Below, piece by piece: positions 36,995 through 46,181 of a DNA stretch of 64,000 nt; the stretch's first letter is position 1, and each line of letters begins with the position of its first letter. The stretch is from Tenuifilum thalassicum (GTDB lineage: Bacteria; Bacteroidota; Bacteroidia; Bacteroidales; Tenuifilaceae). Location of the stretch: contig NZ_CP041345.1 of NCBI RefSeq assembly GCF_013265555.1, positions 372,001-436,000 on the forward strand. Reading direction: 5' to 3'. The position numbers and the translations under genes were made by a program. The notes beneath the pieces are model-generated. The model made no database searches. It saw only the letters and a program-made list of their open reading frames with translations, and was not told where the DNA came from.

Positions 36995-37969
36995 ATGAGG
37001 AAACAGAAACATTTAAGTAGGGCAGCAAAATATTTTATTGGGGAAACAACCCTTATTGAGGTGATTCTATTTCGCATTAGCCTTTTGTTTAGCCGCGAGG
37101 CCAGAAATAATTATAAATGGTTAAATGAGATGAAAGCATTTAAAACTGATAAAAGAAAAAACGATATAAAGTTCGATACAGATGCAGCATGGAACAAGTT
37201 TCAACAAAAAATAGCTAAGGCTGAAGATGAGGTTGATAGACAAATTGGCTGGACACCCTATAAACTGGCTAGTATTGCTGCCTCACTTCTAGTAATAGTT
37301 GTAGCCTCATTCCTAACATGGTCTTACCTAAATCCTGAAACTGTTAAACTTATTAACTACGCCCAAGGCAATACTCTAATTAGAACACTACCCGATGGAA
37401 CACAAGTTTTTCTTAGCCATAATGCACTGTTGGAATACCCAAAACGATTTGTGGGTCGGTCAAGGGTTGTAAGACTCAAGGGAGAGGCCTATTTTGATGT
37501 GTCAAAAAATCCGAACCGCCCTTTTATTATTCAAACAGAAAAGGCTAATATAGAGGTTGTCGGTACCGCTTTTAATCTTAAAACCACTAAAAATAATGTT
37601 CAGGTTAATGTCACTGAAGGAAAAGTGCGGGTAACATTAGCAAACATAACAAAAAGTGCACTTGTTTCTGCTGGTGAATCGGCCATCGCTAATGGAACTG
37701 AAATTATCAAGTTAAAGCCTGACAAGAGCCTTAATGTTAATAAAAGAATGAAGATATTGATGTTCCAAGACGAATATCTAGAGGATATAATCAGGGTTAT
37801 CAATAAAACTTATGGAACCAAAATATACCTGATAGGTGACGATTTGAAAGCAATGAAAATTTCAGTTACCTTTGACAATGAGCCTAGCAATATTGTGAAT
37901 GTGCTATCAGCCTCATTTAACCTAAAAGTAACAGCAAACCCCGATGGAAGCATTATGCTTAGTAACTAA
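36995..37969 (+). CDS. FecR-like anti-sigma factor (first cassette)
   Basis: The 324-residue protein has a cytosolic N-terminal part, one membrane segment (ASIAASLLVIVVASFLTWSYL, about 91-111) and a periplasmic FecR domain (RTLPDGTQVFLSHNALLEYPKRFVGRSRVVRLKGEAYFDV, then IEVVGTAFNLK and VTEGKVRV). A DUF4974-type C-terminal domain follows. It should bind the sigma factor on the cytosolic side and an STN domain on the periplasmic side. Its 3' end overlaps the next gene by 26 bases, so expression is tightly coupled to the STN protein. Confidence 0.93.
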   Translation: MRKQKHLSRAAKYFIGETTLIEVILFRISLLFSREARNNYKWLNEMKAFKTDKRKNDIKFDTDAAWNKFQQKIAKAEDEVDRQIGWTPYKLASIAASLLVIVVASFLTWSYLNPETVKLINYAQGNTLIRTLPDGTQVFLSHNALLEYPKRFVGRSRVVRLKGEAYFDVSKNPNRPFIIQTEKANIEVVGTAFNLKTTKNNVQVNVTEGKVRVTLANITKSALVSAGESAIANGTEIIKLKPDKSLNVNKRMKILMFQDEYLEDIIRVINKTYGTKIYLIGDDLKAMKISVTFDNEPSNIVNVLSASFNLKVTANPDGSIMLSN

Positions 37970-39530
37970 AAAGAATAACAGGAAATTTGGACAACTTTAT
38001 CAAATAATACTTATTGCTATTGCTGTACTTCTCTCTAATACAACATCAGCATCAGAGGCAGATTCCCTTTTACAAAAACGCTTAACTATTTCTATTAAAC
38101 CTGCAACTCTATTTAAGGTGCTCAACCAAATTGGCGAAAAGGCAGGATGTTACTTTATCTACGATAGTCGTGATGTTGATAGCAAGAAAAGAGTTAAAAA
38201 ACGCAACTTCATTAATAGTTCGCTTTATCAGATACTAACAGAGGTAATAAACGACTCTTTAGTAAAGTTTAAAGCGATAGACAGGCATATCCTTTTATAC
38301 AGGGATAGAGCAAAAAGGAACGGGGCTTTAAACGATGAAAAAGAACGGTTTATAAAACTAAAAGGTAGAATTGTTGATAAAGAATCAGGAACACCAATAC
38401 AATATGCAACAATTGGAATACCCAGCTTAGCTTTAGGTACTATCACTAATCAGGATGGCGTGTTTAACCTGAGTATTCCTAACTTATACATCGACTCTAC
38501 GCTCATAATATCGCATATTGGATATGAGCCATATAGAATAAGAGGCCGATTAATTCAAAATGAAACACCTGATATTTTACTGAAACCTACCTATATATCT
38601 ATTCAGGAAATAATTATTCGGAATATAGATGCCAGGGGCTTGGTTGCTAAGGCTGTGAAGCAACGATTAAAAAAGTATTTACCCAATGAAGTATATATAA
38701 CTTCTTTTTATCGCGAAGGTGTACTAAAGAATGGCAATGTGGTAAGTTACTCCGAGGCTGTATCAAAGATTTATAAATCACCTTATCGTTTTGACTCTAG
38801 ATACGACCAGGTAAAACTTTTGCGATACCGTAAAATTGAGCAAAAGAGTAGGCAGGATACTCTTGAGGTTAAATTGAAGGCTGGTGTTAGATCATCGCTC
38901 GATTTAGATATTATGAAAAACCTTCCAGATTTTTTAAACCCCGACTTTATGGAGTATTACGAGTATTCTCGTAACGATATTGTTGTTTTTAATAATCGTA
39001 CGGCGTATGTTATTGGATTTAAGCAAAAAGATTATGTAAAAGATCCCCTGTTTACAGGGGTTATATATATCGATACCGAGGATTTTGTCATTTTAGGGGC
39101 TGATTTTGAGATTAATCCTAAACTCGTAAAAAAGACCACAAACCAGATTGTGGTTAAGAGAGGGCGAAAAGTCCGGGTAAAACCTCAAAGAATAAGATAC
39201 CATGTTTTATATGAGGAGCACGATAATTACTGGTTTGCAAAGCATATAAGGGGCGATATCGAGATGAAAGTTTCGTTAAGGTTTCTTCCGTTTTCAAATT
39301 CGTATAATGTATTTTTTGAACTCGTTGGAATTGATATTGAAAATGAAAATGTTAAGCGATTTAAAAGGAAAGAAACATTAAAGAGTAATGTGGTTTTGTC
39401 TGATATCAGTTACGAGTATGACCCCGATTTTTGGGACGGGCTTAACTTTATTGAACCAGAAACAGATATTATTAAATCTATGAGAAAGTTTGAGCCTAAA
39501 ATTGAGAAAATAACTTCTGAAATCAATTAA
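37944..39530 (+). CDS. STN plus CarboxypepD_reg protein without receptor barrel, paralogue B
   Basis: The 528-residue protein has a hydrophobic N-terminus (about 18-38), an STN domain (about 46-120, LTISIKPATLFKVLNQIGEKAGCYFIY), a CarboxypepD_reg-like sandwich (about 136-215) and then the same 300-residue module as the 35088 protein (FYREGVLKNGNVVSYSEAVSKIYKSPYRF to YDPDFWDGLNFIEPETDI). STN domains normally sit on TonB-dependent receptors and talk to FecR; here the barrel is missing. It starts inside the FecR gene by 26 bases. A direct signalling partner of the adjacent FecR protein is likely. Confidence 0.8.
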   Translation: MEALCLVTKKNNRKFGQLYQIILIAIAVLLSNTTSASEADSLLQKRLTISIKPATLFKVLNQIGEKAGCYFIYDSRDVDSKKRVKKRNFINSSLYQILTEVINDSLVKFKAIDRHILLYRDRAKRNGALNDEKERFIKLKGRIVDKESGTPIQYATIGIPSLALGTITNQDGVFNLSIPNLYIDSTLIISHIGYEPYRIRGRLIQNETPDILLKPTYISIQEIIIRNIDARGLVAKAVKQRLKKYLPNEVYITSFYREGVLKNGNVVSYSEAVSKIYKSPYRFDSRYDQVKLLRYRKIEQKSRQDTLEVKLKAGVRSSLDLDIMKNLPDFLNPDFMEYYEYSRNDIVVFNNRTAYVIGFKQKDYVKDPLFTGVIYIDTEDFVILGADFEINPKLVKKTTNQIVVKRGRKVRVKPQRIRYHVLYEEHDNYWFAKHIRGDIEMKVSLRFLPFSNSYNVFFELVGIDIENENVKRFKRKETLKSNVVLSDISYEYDPDFWDGLNFIEPETDIIKSMRKFEPKIEKITSEIN

Positions 39531-40069
39531 AAATAAAACATTAAACCACCTCCAATAAGGTTGTAGGCAGGGTCGGTTAGGCCAATCTCAGACTCAAAAA
39601 GAAAGCTAACATTTTTTCTCAATGCTATGTCTACACCAATTGGTAACCAAACTAGGAGTTGAGTATCTCCATTCTTAGGGAAGTTGAGATCGGAATCTAA
39701 GCCTGCATAAAGCTTTACCCCTCTAGTAATACCAATTGAGGTGTTTAGGGTACCATCTATGCCAAAATTGCCAAAATCGTGTGCACCAAATGCTAATGAT
39801 ATATGCCTACCCATGGAAAATTCAAGGTTTGCCCCAAAATAACTGTTTGTTCCTAAAAGGCCTCCTGTAATACAAAGGTCTACACCTTTCTTTATTCCAT
39901 ATCCACCATGGAGAAATAGCATGAAATCGTTGCTGCCATTCATCAGCACTACAGGTTCAACACCAATTGAAAATGCTTTATGCGAAAGTGTTTCTCCAGT
40001 ATTAAACACTTGTGCATGAGAAAAATTTATAGACAGTATTAGTGCAAGAAATAGTAATTTCTTTTTCAT
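39527..40069 (-). CDS. small outer-membrane beta-barrel-like protein
   Basis: The 180-residue protein has a signal peptide (KKKLLFLALILSINFSHAQ). It then alternates hydrophobic and glycine-rich strands (FLHGGYGIKKGVDLCITGGLLG, ISLAFGAHDFGNFGIDGTL) and ends GGGLMFYF with a C-terminal Phe. That pattern is typical of an eight-stranded outer-membrane barrel in Bacteroidota. No specific family is recognised. It is convergent with the STN gene, overlapping it by four bases. Confidence 0.65.
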   Translation of the reverse strand: MKKKLLFLALILSINFSHAQVFNTGETLSHKAFSIGVEPVVLMNGSNDFMLFLHGGYGIKKGVDLCITGGLLGTNSYFGANLEFSMGRHISLAFGAHDFGNFGIDGTLNTSIGITRGVKLYAGLDSDLNFPKNGDTQLLVWLPIGVDIALRKNVSFLFESEIGLTDPAYNLIGGGLMFYF

Positions 40070-40192
40070 TTTTTTGTCAGTTTAGATACGTTAATTAATT
40101 GGTGTCTTATTTTAAAAATATCGTAGCATAAAGTTTTGGGGTGCAATTTTTAAACCTGCTATAAAAACTAGCCACAATAAGTTATCTACATA

Positions 40193-40200
40193 CAAATTTA
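40193..40200 (-). promoter_or_regulatory. alternative -7 box for the beta-barrel gene
   Basis: CAAATTTA is TAAATTTG on the minus strand, an exact TAnnTTTG. It is closer to the gene (about 120 bases) than the mirrored box at 40289-40296. Confidence 0.45.
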
Positions 40201-40277
40201 AAATTTTTAGTAGTATTATAAAACATTTCAATATCAATAAAATCAGTAGTATACATCTTTTTTGGATGAATTAGTGT

Positions 40278-40296
40278 TAGTTTTGCAGCAAAAGTA
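40278..40296. promoter_or_regulatory. mirrored -7 boxes upstream of the DUF4190-like gene
   Basis: TAGTTTTG (40278-40285, plus) and CAAAAGTA (40289-40296, TACTTTTG on minus) are three bases apart. The plus box gives about a 40-nt leader to the gene at 40331. The minus box would make a long leader to the beta-barrel gene. Confidence 0.6.
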
Positions 40297-40330
40297 TTAA
40301 CTTAAACGTCTTTATAGAAAAATTAATATT

Positions 40331-40873
40331 ATGAATGTTGAGGTTAAAACTACCGCAGGACAAGCCATGGGAATAGTAGGAATTGTATTGGCTGTCATTT
40401 CAATCATTTTGGCTTTCATTCCTTGTATAGGTTTTGTAGCTCTATTGCCAGCAGCATTAGCTGTTGTTTTTAGTATTATTTCCATAGTTCAAGCCTCGAA
40501 CGGTTATGGTTCGAAAGGGCTTGGGATAGGTGCGCTTATAATTTCAGTCCTTTCAATTTTACTTGCCGTATTATGGCTAACAATAATTGGAGGAGGAGTA
40601 TCAATTTTAAATGAGCTGGAACGGAATCCCGATAAGATAGACCAAATTACCCGAGAACTTGAAAAGGAGTTAAAGGACTCTAATATTGAAATTAGAATAG
40701 AAACCGATAGCATGGTTAAAACCTTGAGAACATTGGAAAATGCTACGGATAGCGTTCAGGTTGTTACTATAAAAAAGACAAAAACTCAAAAGGAAGGCGA
40801 ATTTAAAAAAGCAAGAATTACTATTGACACCGATTCGGTACAAGTAAAAATTGAAGCAACTGAGAAACAGTAG
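40331..40873 (+). CDS. DUF4190-like membrane protein with acidic/basic tail
   Basis: The 180-residue protein has two to three hydrophobic helices (about 11-60 and 67-92; GIVGIVLAVISIILAFIPCIGF, GLGIGALIISVLSILLAVLWL) with the glycine-rich spacing of DUF4190-type small membrane proteins. A charged cytosolic tail follows (ELERNPDKIDQITRELEKELKD). It probably forms a compact membrane protein of unknown role. Its 3' end overlaps the start of the next frame by 23 bases. Confidence 0.65.
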   Translation: MNVEVKTTAGQAMGIVGIVLAVISIILAFIPCIGFVALLPAALAVVFSIISIVQASNGYGSKGLGIGALIISVLSILLAVLWLTIIGGGVSILNELERNPDKIDQITRELEKELKDSNIEIRIETDSMVKTLRTLENATDSVQVVTIKKTKTQKEGEFKKARITIDTDSVQVKIEATEKQ

Positions 40874-41315
40874 AAGTATTAAGAAGAAGTTAACCCCAAT
40901 TCAATTGGGGTACTTTAGGGTAAACTTAGCATTTCTGCTAAGTTTACTTTTAGTTGTCGCATATTCATTTTTATTTTCAAACAACAATCATCCCATTCCT
41001 GCTGCTCTTACAGAAATAACTGGCATAATACCCCCAAGCAAAGGCCTTTCTAATGCATTCTCACAAATTGTTCGATTAAACATTTCAAAGGCGCTATTTT
41101 TCAATCCAATATCGTTGAGAGTATTTTCCTTTTTTCTAATTCAGATAGTGCTTAGAGCTATTCTAACTATCGTTATTATTAAGATCCCAGAGTCTTTGTT
41201 AAAAAAACTATTGCTTGCAGATATAGTTGTTTCGGCAGGAGTGTTTGTTTATACGTTTTTCCCGCTGATAAAATATACAATTGAGATTTTAATCTTACCC
41301 CAATTCGTTCATTAG
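40851..41315 (+). CDS. DUF2752-like membrane protein
   Basis: The 154-residue protein has three hydrophobic segments. The middle reads KGLSNAFSQIVRLNISKALFFNPISLRVFSFFLIQIVLRAI, which follows the DUF2752 pattern G-L-(T/S)-x-A-F-x-x-(h)-x-x-x-(N/D)-x-x-x-A-x-x-x-N-P. The family's usual CPxCG metal-like motif just before it is replaced by PPSKG, so any metal or redox function is doubtful. There is no in-frame ATG; TTG at 40851, inside the preceding gene, is the most likely start, implying coupling. Identification of the family is tentative. Confidence 0.5.
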   Translation: MKQLRNSRSIKKKLTPIQLGYFRVNLAFLLSLLLVVAYSFLFSNNNHPIPAALTEITGIIPPSKGLSNAFSQIVRLNISKALFFNPISLRVFSFFLIQIVLRAILTIVIIKIPESLLKKLLLADIVVSAGVFVYTFFPLIKYTIEILILPQFVH

Positions 41316-42146
41316 CTCTTCAAAAGTGAATGGGTCCGATGCTCTAATGCCTTTGGGAGTTTCAACAACCTTGCTGCAATCGGCGTAGTAATCGTGTTGG
41401 TATATAAAAATGTAGTTGCCTTCAAGTGCTTCCTGTAGGAAAACTTCTTTTTCTTTAAGCGTTTTAAGAGGTTCAACATCATAACTCATTATCCATGGAA
41501 GTGGTATGTGTGCTCTAAAGGGAAATAAGTCTGCGACAAAAACAAGTTTCCTTCCTTTATAGCTCACTATTGGAATAATCTGACCCCTAGTATGACCATT
41601 AAAAATTCTTATTTCTACTCCGGGGAAAAGTTCTCCTTCCTCTTTAATTAGGTTCAATGCACCTTTATCGCGCATTGGAAGCAGGTTCTCAGGAAGGAAA
41701 GCATCAGCCTCGCGAGGATTGGGGTTTATTGCCCATTCCCATTGGGCCTCGGTAACATGGTACTTGGCGTTGGGAAAGGTTAGCTGGAGCTGCCCATTCT
41801 TATCGCGATACGTTCCGCCTCCACAATGGTCGTAATGCAAATGGGTTAAAATTACATCGGTAATGTCTTCGGCTTTGTAACCACGTTTTGCCAATCCTGC
41901 AATTAGTCCCTCACCCCCAAATGCATGAACGTGACTCATGAATTTTTCATCTTGCTTATCGCCAATACCATTGTCTATTAGTATTACTCTATCGCCTGTT
42001 TCAATAATAAGCGATTTTAGTGCTAGGGGAATTAAGTTGTTCTCATCGGATGGATAAACTCTACTCCAAAGAACTTTTGGAACAACCCCAAACATGGCTC
42101 CACCATCAATCTTAAAGTTTGTGATGTTAAAAAACGAAAGTTTCAT
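41295..42146 (-). CDS. metallo-beta-lactamase-fold hydrolase
   Basis: The 283-residue protein has the core MBL metal motif THLHYDHCGG near residue 100, plus the later motifs NGHTRGQIIPIV and VFVADLFPFRAHIP. A terminal HDYYADC segment could supply the last His. The length and sequence resemble the quorum-quenching or glyoxalase II-like MBL hydrolases, but the substrate cannot be assigned. No signal peptide is present. The 3' end overlaps the convergent DUF2752-like gene by 21 bases. Confidence 0.86.
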   Translation of the reverse strand: MKLSFFNITNFKIDGGAMFGVVPKVLWSRVYPSDENNLIPLALKSLIIETGDRVILIDNGIGDKQDEKFMSHVHAFGGEGLIAGLAKRGYKAEDITDVILTHLHYDHCGGGTYRDKNGQLQLTFPNAKYHVTEAQWEWAINPNPREADAFLPENLLPMRDKGALNLIKEEGELFPGVEIRIFNGHTRGQIIPIVSYKGRKLVFVADLFPFRAHIPLPWIMSYDVEPLKTLKEKEVFLQEALEGNYIFIYQHDYYADCSKVVETPKGIRASDPFTFEELMNELG

Positions 42147-42382
42147 TTTATTAATCTTTTTATGTGGTTTAATATCAGTTTATTCACTTGCTTTAGGGAA
42201 GAACTCTCATTCAGCGAAAGTCAAATTATTTTCTTTTGGAATTTCATGTTGTTTTAACTTCGCTTTAATATGATTTATTATAGAACATTGTGAACATGGT
42301 TTTGTTTTATTAATGGTTCATTGCATTCATAAAATATAACAGACCTTTATTATTTATAAGGTATCAATTAACTATTTATGAT

Positions 42383-42401
42383 TAACTTTGTCGCAAATTT
42401 A
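42383..42401. promoter_or_regulatory. mirrored -7 boxes just upstream of clpX
   Basis: TAACTTTG (42383-42390, plus) and CAAATTTA (42394-42401, TAAATTTG on minus) are three bases apart. The plus box gives clpX a very short leader of about 13 nt. The minus box is the only exact one upstream of the MBL gene, about 250 bases from its start. Confidence 0.65.
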
Positions 42402-42409
42402 ATGTTAAA

Positions 42410-43633
42410 ATGAAGAATACCGATAAATGTTCATTTTGTGGTCGCCACCAGAAAGAGGTTAACCTGCTTATTGCTGGTTTAGATGGGTTCATCTGTGATT
42501 TATGCGCCGAGCAGGCTAATCTTATTGTAAAGGAGGAGTTAAAGAAGAAGGGCGAGTTCAAGTTGCAAAAAAGCAAGCTGTTAAAGCCAATCGAAATAAA
42601 GAAGTTTCTTGATCAGTATGTTATTGGTCAGGATGAAGCAAAAAAATTCCTTTCGGTTGCAGTATATAACCACTACAAGCGTTTACTCCAAAAGGATAAA
42701 GGCGACGATGTGGAGATTGAAAAATCAAATATCTTGTTGGTTGGAGAAACTGGTACGGGTAAAACATTACTTGCTCGCACCATTGCACGCATGCTTCATG
42801 TGCCATTCACAATTGTCGATGCTACAGTTCTTACCGAGGCAGGATATGTAGGCGAGGATGTTGAAAGCATTCTGACACGTCTTTTGCAAGCTGCCGATTA
42901 TAATGTAGAGGCAGCCGAAAAGGGTATCGTATTCATTGATGAGGTCGATAAAATTGCCCGCAAAGGCGATAACCCTTCTATAACTCGCGATGTATCGGGC
43001 GAAGGTGTCCAGCAGGCAATGCTCAAGCTTTTGGAAGGCTCTATTGTAAACGTTCCCCCACAAGGTGGACGTAAGCATCCGGAACAAAAAATGATTGCTG
43101 TTGATACCAAGAATATCCTCTTTATTTGTGGTGGCGCGTTCGAGGGAATTCAAAAGAAAATTGCTCAGCGTTTAAACACAACTGTGGTTGGATATGGTGC
43201 TAGCAAAACACGCGAAGTGATTGATAAGGATAATCTGTTGCAATACATTGCCCCACAGGATCTAAGAGCCTATGGGTTAATCCCTGAAATCATTGGTCGT
43301 CTTCCTGTTATCACTTACCTAAACCCTCTCGATCGCGATGCCTTGAGGTCAATCCTTACTGAACCTAAAAATGCTATTATCAAGCAATACATTAAACTGT
43401 TTGAATATGATGGCATTAAGCTTCAATTCGAAGACGAAGTGCTTGAATATATAGTTGATAAAGCCGTTGAGTTTAAACTTGGAGCCCGCGGACTACGTTC
43501 AATTTGTGAGGTTATAATGATTGATGCCATGTTTGAACTTCCAACAAGCGATAAGAAAGAAATGGTAATCACCCTCGATTACGCTAAGGCTAAGATGGAA
43601 AAGACAAACATTAAGCGTTTGAAAGCGGCTTAG
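42410..43633 (+). CDS. clpX: ATP-dependent Clp protease ATP-binding subunit ClpX
   Basis: The 407-residue AAA+ unfoldase has the C4 zinc-binding domain (CSFCG...CDLC, about residues 8-35), Walker A GETGTGKT near 110, Walker [10 protein letters not shown], and the C-terminal AAA small domain. It feeds tagged proteins to ClpP; clpP itself is not in this window, although in many bacteria it lies beside clpX. The last four bases overlap folA. It has a -7 box immediately upstream. Confidence 0.97.
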   Translation: MKNTDKCSFCGRHQKEVNLLIAGLDGFICDLCAEQANLIVKEELKKKGEFKLQKSKLLKPIEIKKFLDQYVIGQDEAKKFLSVAVYNHYKRLLQKDKGDDVEIEKSNILLVGETGTGKTLLARTIARMLHVPFTIVDATVLTEAGYVGEDVESILTRLLQAADYNVEAAEKGIVFIDEVDKIARKGDNPSITRDVSGEGVQQAMLKLLEGSIVNVPPQGGRKHPEQKMIAVDTKNILFICGGAFEGIQKKIAQRLNTTVVGYGASKTREVIDKDNLLQYIAPQDLRAYGLIPEIIGRLPVITYLNPLDRDALRSILTEPKNAIIKQYIKLFEYDGIKLQFEDEVLEYIVDKAVEFKLGARGLRSICEVIMIDAMFELPTSDKKEMVITLDYAKAKMEKTNIKRLKAA

Positions 43634-44115
43634 TCCTGCTTTCTTTTATACTCTTCAAAAGTAAAGCCTGGCCCATCGGTCGGGCTTTGTTTGTCCGATG
43701 ATATTAGCTGCCACTCATCTGAACTGATAGGAGGGAAATAGGTATCGCCTTCATATGATTCATGAACTCTCGTAATGTAAAGTTTATCGGCTATTGGTAG
43801 TGCCTGTTTATAGATTTCGCCTCCACCAATTATAAAAACTTCACTTTCATCTCTTACAAGGTCTAAAGCTTTATCTAATGAGTTGGCAATTTCAATCCCA
43901 TCGGCATTAAAACTTGGGTTTCTTGTTACTACAATGTTTCTTCGGTGGGGTAGTGGTTTACCTATACTCTCAAAGGTTTTTCGTCCCATAATAATGCTAT
44001 GACCCGATGTAATCTTTTTAAAATGCTTTAAATCTTCAGGTATGTGCCAAAGTAGACCATTATTCCCACCTATTACCCCGTTTTTAGCAATAGCAACTAT
44101 AATAGAAAGTTTCAT
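43630..44115 (-). CDS. folA: dihydrofolate reductase
   Basis: The 161-residue enzyme begins [31 protein letters not shown], whose W-x-x-P-E-D block binds folate. [13 protein letters not shown] and [14 protein letters not shown] are the NADPH-site motifs. It reduces dihydrofolate to tetrahydrofolate, replacing the folate oxidised by ThyA, whose gene lies 18 bases upstream on the same strand. The stop overlaps clpX by four bases. Confidence 0.96.
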   Translation of the reverse strand: MKLSIIVAIAKNGVIGGNNGLLWHIPEDLKHFKKITSGHSIIMGRKTFESIGKPLPHRRNIVVTRNPSFNADGIEIANSLDKALDLVRDESEVFIIGGGEIYKQALPIADKLYITRVHESYEGDTYFPPISSDEWQLISSDKQSPTDGPGFTFEEYKRKQD

Positions 44116-44133
44116 TCCTTTAGGTTTTAATAT

Positions 44134-44928
44134 CTAAACAGCAATCTCTCCTTTAATATGTGGGTGTGGGTCATACCCTTCTAGTTTAAAATCGCTATAC
44201 TGAAAATCAAATATCGATTTTATTTCGGGGGTTATAATCATTTTAGGCAGCTTGCGTGGTTCTCTAGTTAGTTGTAGCTTTACCTGTTCGATATGGTTGA
44301 GGTAGATATGTGTATCGCCAAGGGTGTGTATAAACTCGCCAGGTTCGTATCCACATACCAGGGCTACCATCATGGTTAATAAAGCATATGAGGCGATGTT
44401 GAAAGGAACTCCCAAAAAAACATCAGCGCTGCGTTGGTAAAGCTGGCACGAAAGCTTTCCATTTGCTACGTAAAACTGGAATAGAACATGGCAGGGTGGA
44501 AGAGCCATGTTTTCAATTTCACTAACATTCCAAGCCGATACAATATGTCGACGAGAGTTTGGATTGTTTTTCAACGACTCAATTACCTGGCTAATTTGAT
44601 CGATATGCTTCCCATTTGCCGATGGCCAGCTTCGCCATTGATATCCATAAACTGGACCTAGCTCACCATTTTCATCGGCCCATTCATCCCATATGGTTAC
44701 TCCATTCTCATTAAGGTATTTTATGTTGGTATCTCCCTTTAAGAACCACAAGAGCTCGTGAATTATAGATTTCAGGTGCAACTTTTTTGTGGTAAGCAAG
44801 GGAAACCCTTCTTGCAAATCGAATCGCATTTGGTAGCCAAACACGCTTATTGTTCCTACTCCAGTGCGATCGTCTTTCTTAACACCATTCTTAAGTATGT
44901 GATCGAGTAACTCTAAATATTGAACCAT
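44134..44928 (-). CDS. thyA: thymidylate synthase
   Basis: The 264-residue ThyA has the active-site Cys in [13 protein letters not shown], the [13 protein letters not shown] and [20 protein letters not shown] blocks, and the [10 protein letters not shown] motif. It converts dUMP and methylene-THF to dTMP and dihydrofolate. It is the first gene of the thyA-folA pair. The start at 44928 has an exact -7 box about 20 bases upstream, giving a short leader. Confidence 0.97.
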   Translation of the reverse strand: MVQYLELLDHILKNGVKKDDRTGVGTISVFGYQMRFDLQEGFPLLTTKKLHLKSIIHELLWFLKGDTNIKYLNENGVTIWDEWADENGELGPVYGYQWRSWPSANGKHIDQISQVIESLKNNPNSRRHIVSAWNVSEIENMALPPCHVLFQFYVANGKLSCQLYQRSADVFLGVPFNIASYALLTMMVALVCGYEPGEFIHTLGDTHIYLNHIEQVKLQLTREPRKLPKMIITPEIKSIFDFQYSDFKLEGYDPHPHIKGEIAV

Positions 44929-44948
44929 ATAGCAATCAAATTATTTCT

Positions 44949-44956
44949 CAAAAATA
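44949..44956 (-). promoter_or_regulatory. -7 promoter box of thyA
   Basis: CAAAAATA is TATTTTTG on the minus strand, an exact TAnnTTTG, 20 bases before the thyA start. Confidence 0.55.
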
Positions 44957-45109
44957 AGAAAGAAAAACGAGGAAATGTTAATCTCAAAAGAAAACTTCGT
45001 GAATTAAGTTTGTTATAGATAGAGTTATGAAGGATTACGTCAGATATTTTTTTAAAAGGAATAACTTCTGTTGGTCAATTACTTAGAAATAGTTTCAATT
45101 AGTTGTGGT

Positions 45110-45136
45110 AAAAAAAAAAGCCCGTTAACCCGGGCT
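45110..45136 (-). terminator. intrinsic terminator after tRNA-Leu
   Basis: AGCCCG (45119-45124) pairs with CGGGCT (45131-45136). On the minus strand it is followed by an unbroken run of nine T residues. It abuts the encoded CCA of the tRNA. Confidence 0.88.
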
Positions 45137-45221
45137 TGGTGCGGATAGAGGGACTCGAACCCCCACGCCTTTCGGCACTAGATCCTAAGTCTAGCGCGGC
45201 TACCAATTACGCCATATCCGC
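45137..45221 (-). tRNA. tRNA-Leu (anticodon TAG)
   Basis: The minus strand folds into an 85-nt class II tRNA: acceptor GCGGATA/TATCCGC, anticodon stem CTAGA/TCTAG around the loop CTTAGGA, the long variable arm TGCCGAAAGGCG expected of Leu, and the T-arm loop TTCGAGT. The anticodon TAG reads CUA and, by wobble, CUG. CCA is encoded at the 3' end. It lies between lptB and thyA on the same strand. Confidence 0.97.
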
Positions 45222-45233
45222 AAAATTGTTGTG

Positions 45234-45241
45234 CAAAAGTA
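45234..45241 (-). promoter_or_regulatory. -7 promoter box of tRNA-Leu
   Basis: CAAAAGTA is TACTTTTG on the minus strand, an exact TAnnTTTG, 13 bases before the first tRNA base. Confidence 0.6.
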
Positions 45242-45287
45242 ATAAATATTTTTGTAATAGCAATACTTTTTTGCCTATTCCTTTAAA

Positions 45288-46013
45288 TTATTTTCTTAAT
45301 TCAAAGTTTTGACCAAGGTAGAGTTTTCGAACTTGCTCATCATCAGCCAGTTCTTCTGCTGTTCCCGATTTAAGAATTTCTCCATCGTAAAGCAGATAAG
45401 CTCGGTCTGTAATAGAAAGGGTTTCATGAACGTTATGGTCTGTAATTAGAATCCCTATGTTTCTATCTTTAAGGTGAGCAACTATTGCTTGGATATCCTC
45501 TACTGCTATAGGGTCTACACCAGCAAATGGTTCATCAAGTAAAATAAACTTAGGGTCTATAGCTAAGGCTCGAGCAATTTCAGTTCTACGTCGTTCGCCC
45601 CCCGAGAGTTGAATTCCCAAGCTTTTTCTAATCTTTTGCAATCCAAATTCCTCAATAAGAGATTCTAATTTTTCTTTTTGGTATTCCTTACTAAAACTTG
45701 TCATTTCAAGTACAGCCTTTATGTTGTCTTCAACACTAAGCTGCCTAAATACCGATGCCTCTTGGGCAAGATAACCGATACCACGCTGCGCACGTTTAAA
45801 TACGGGTTCATTTGTTATATCAGAATCATCTAAAAAAATCCTTCCTGAATTGGGCTTGATTAATCCAACTATCATGTAAAAGGTTGTTGTTTTACCAGCA
45901 CCATTAGGTCCAAGTAATCCAACAATCTCTCCTTGGCTAACTTCAACGCTTGCACCCTTGACTACTGTCCGAGTTTTGTATCTTTTAATAAGATTTTCTG
46001 TATATAATCGCAT
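45288..46013 (-). CDS. lptB: LPS export ABC transporter ATPase LptB
   Basis: The 241-residue ABC ATPase has Walker [10 protein letters not shown], the signature [16 protein letters not shown] and Walker [17 protein letters not shown], which is typical of LptB. It powers movement of lipopolysaccharide from the inner to the outer membrane through LptFGC and LptA/D. Partners are not in this window. It starts opposite the CapD-like gene; tRNA-Leu follows on the same strand. Confidence 0.94.
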   Translation of the reverse strand: MRLYTENLIKRYKTRTVVKGASVEVSQGEIVGLLGPNGAGKTTTFYMIVGLIKPNSGRIFLDDSDITNEPVFKRAQRGIGYLAQEASVFRQLSVEDNIKAVLEMTSFSKEYQKEKLESLIEEFGLQKIRKSLGIQLSGGERRRTEIARALAIDPKFILLDEPFAGVDPIAVEDIQAIVAHLKDRNIGILITDHNVHETLSITDRAYLLYDGEILKSGTAEELADDEQVRKLYLGQNFELRK

Positions 46014-46156
46014 AGGTCAGAAAATTTGTTGTAAAAGTAACCATTTTCTTATACCTATAAATCAAGTTTTCAATAAAAAGTTATAAATTAACAATTTGTT
46101 AAATGCAAACATTAGCACGATATTTGCATGCCCTTTTTAGAACCTGTTTTTATTCG

Positions 46157-46164
46157 TAATTTTG
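46157..46164 (+). promoter_or_regulatory. -7 promoter box of the CapD-like gene
   Basis: TAATTTTG is an exact TAnnTTTG, 17 bases before the ATG. It has no mirrored partner, unlike several other divergent pairs in the window. Confidence 0.6.
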
Positions 46165-46181
46165 CCCAATAACGAGAAGAT

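Noticed and set aside
45234-45254. Back-to-back divergent boxes near tRNA-Leu (CAAAAGTA then TATTTTTG)
   Set aside because: The plus box would only give antisense RNA to lptB, and the boxes point away from each other, not the mirrored core arrangement.
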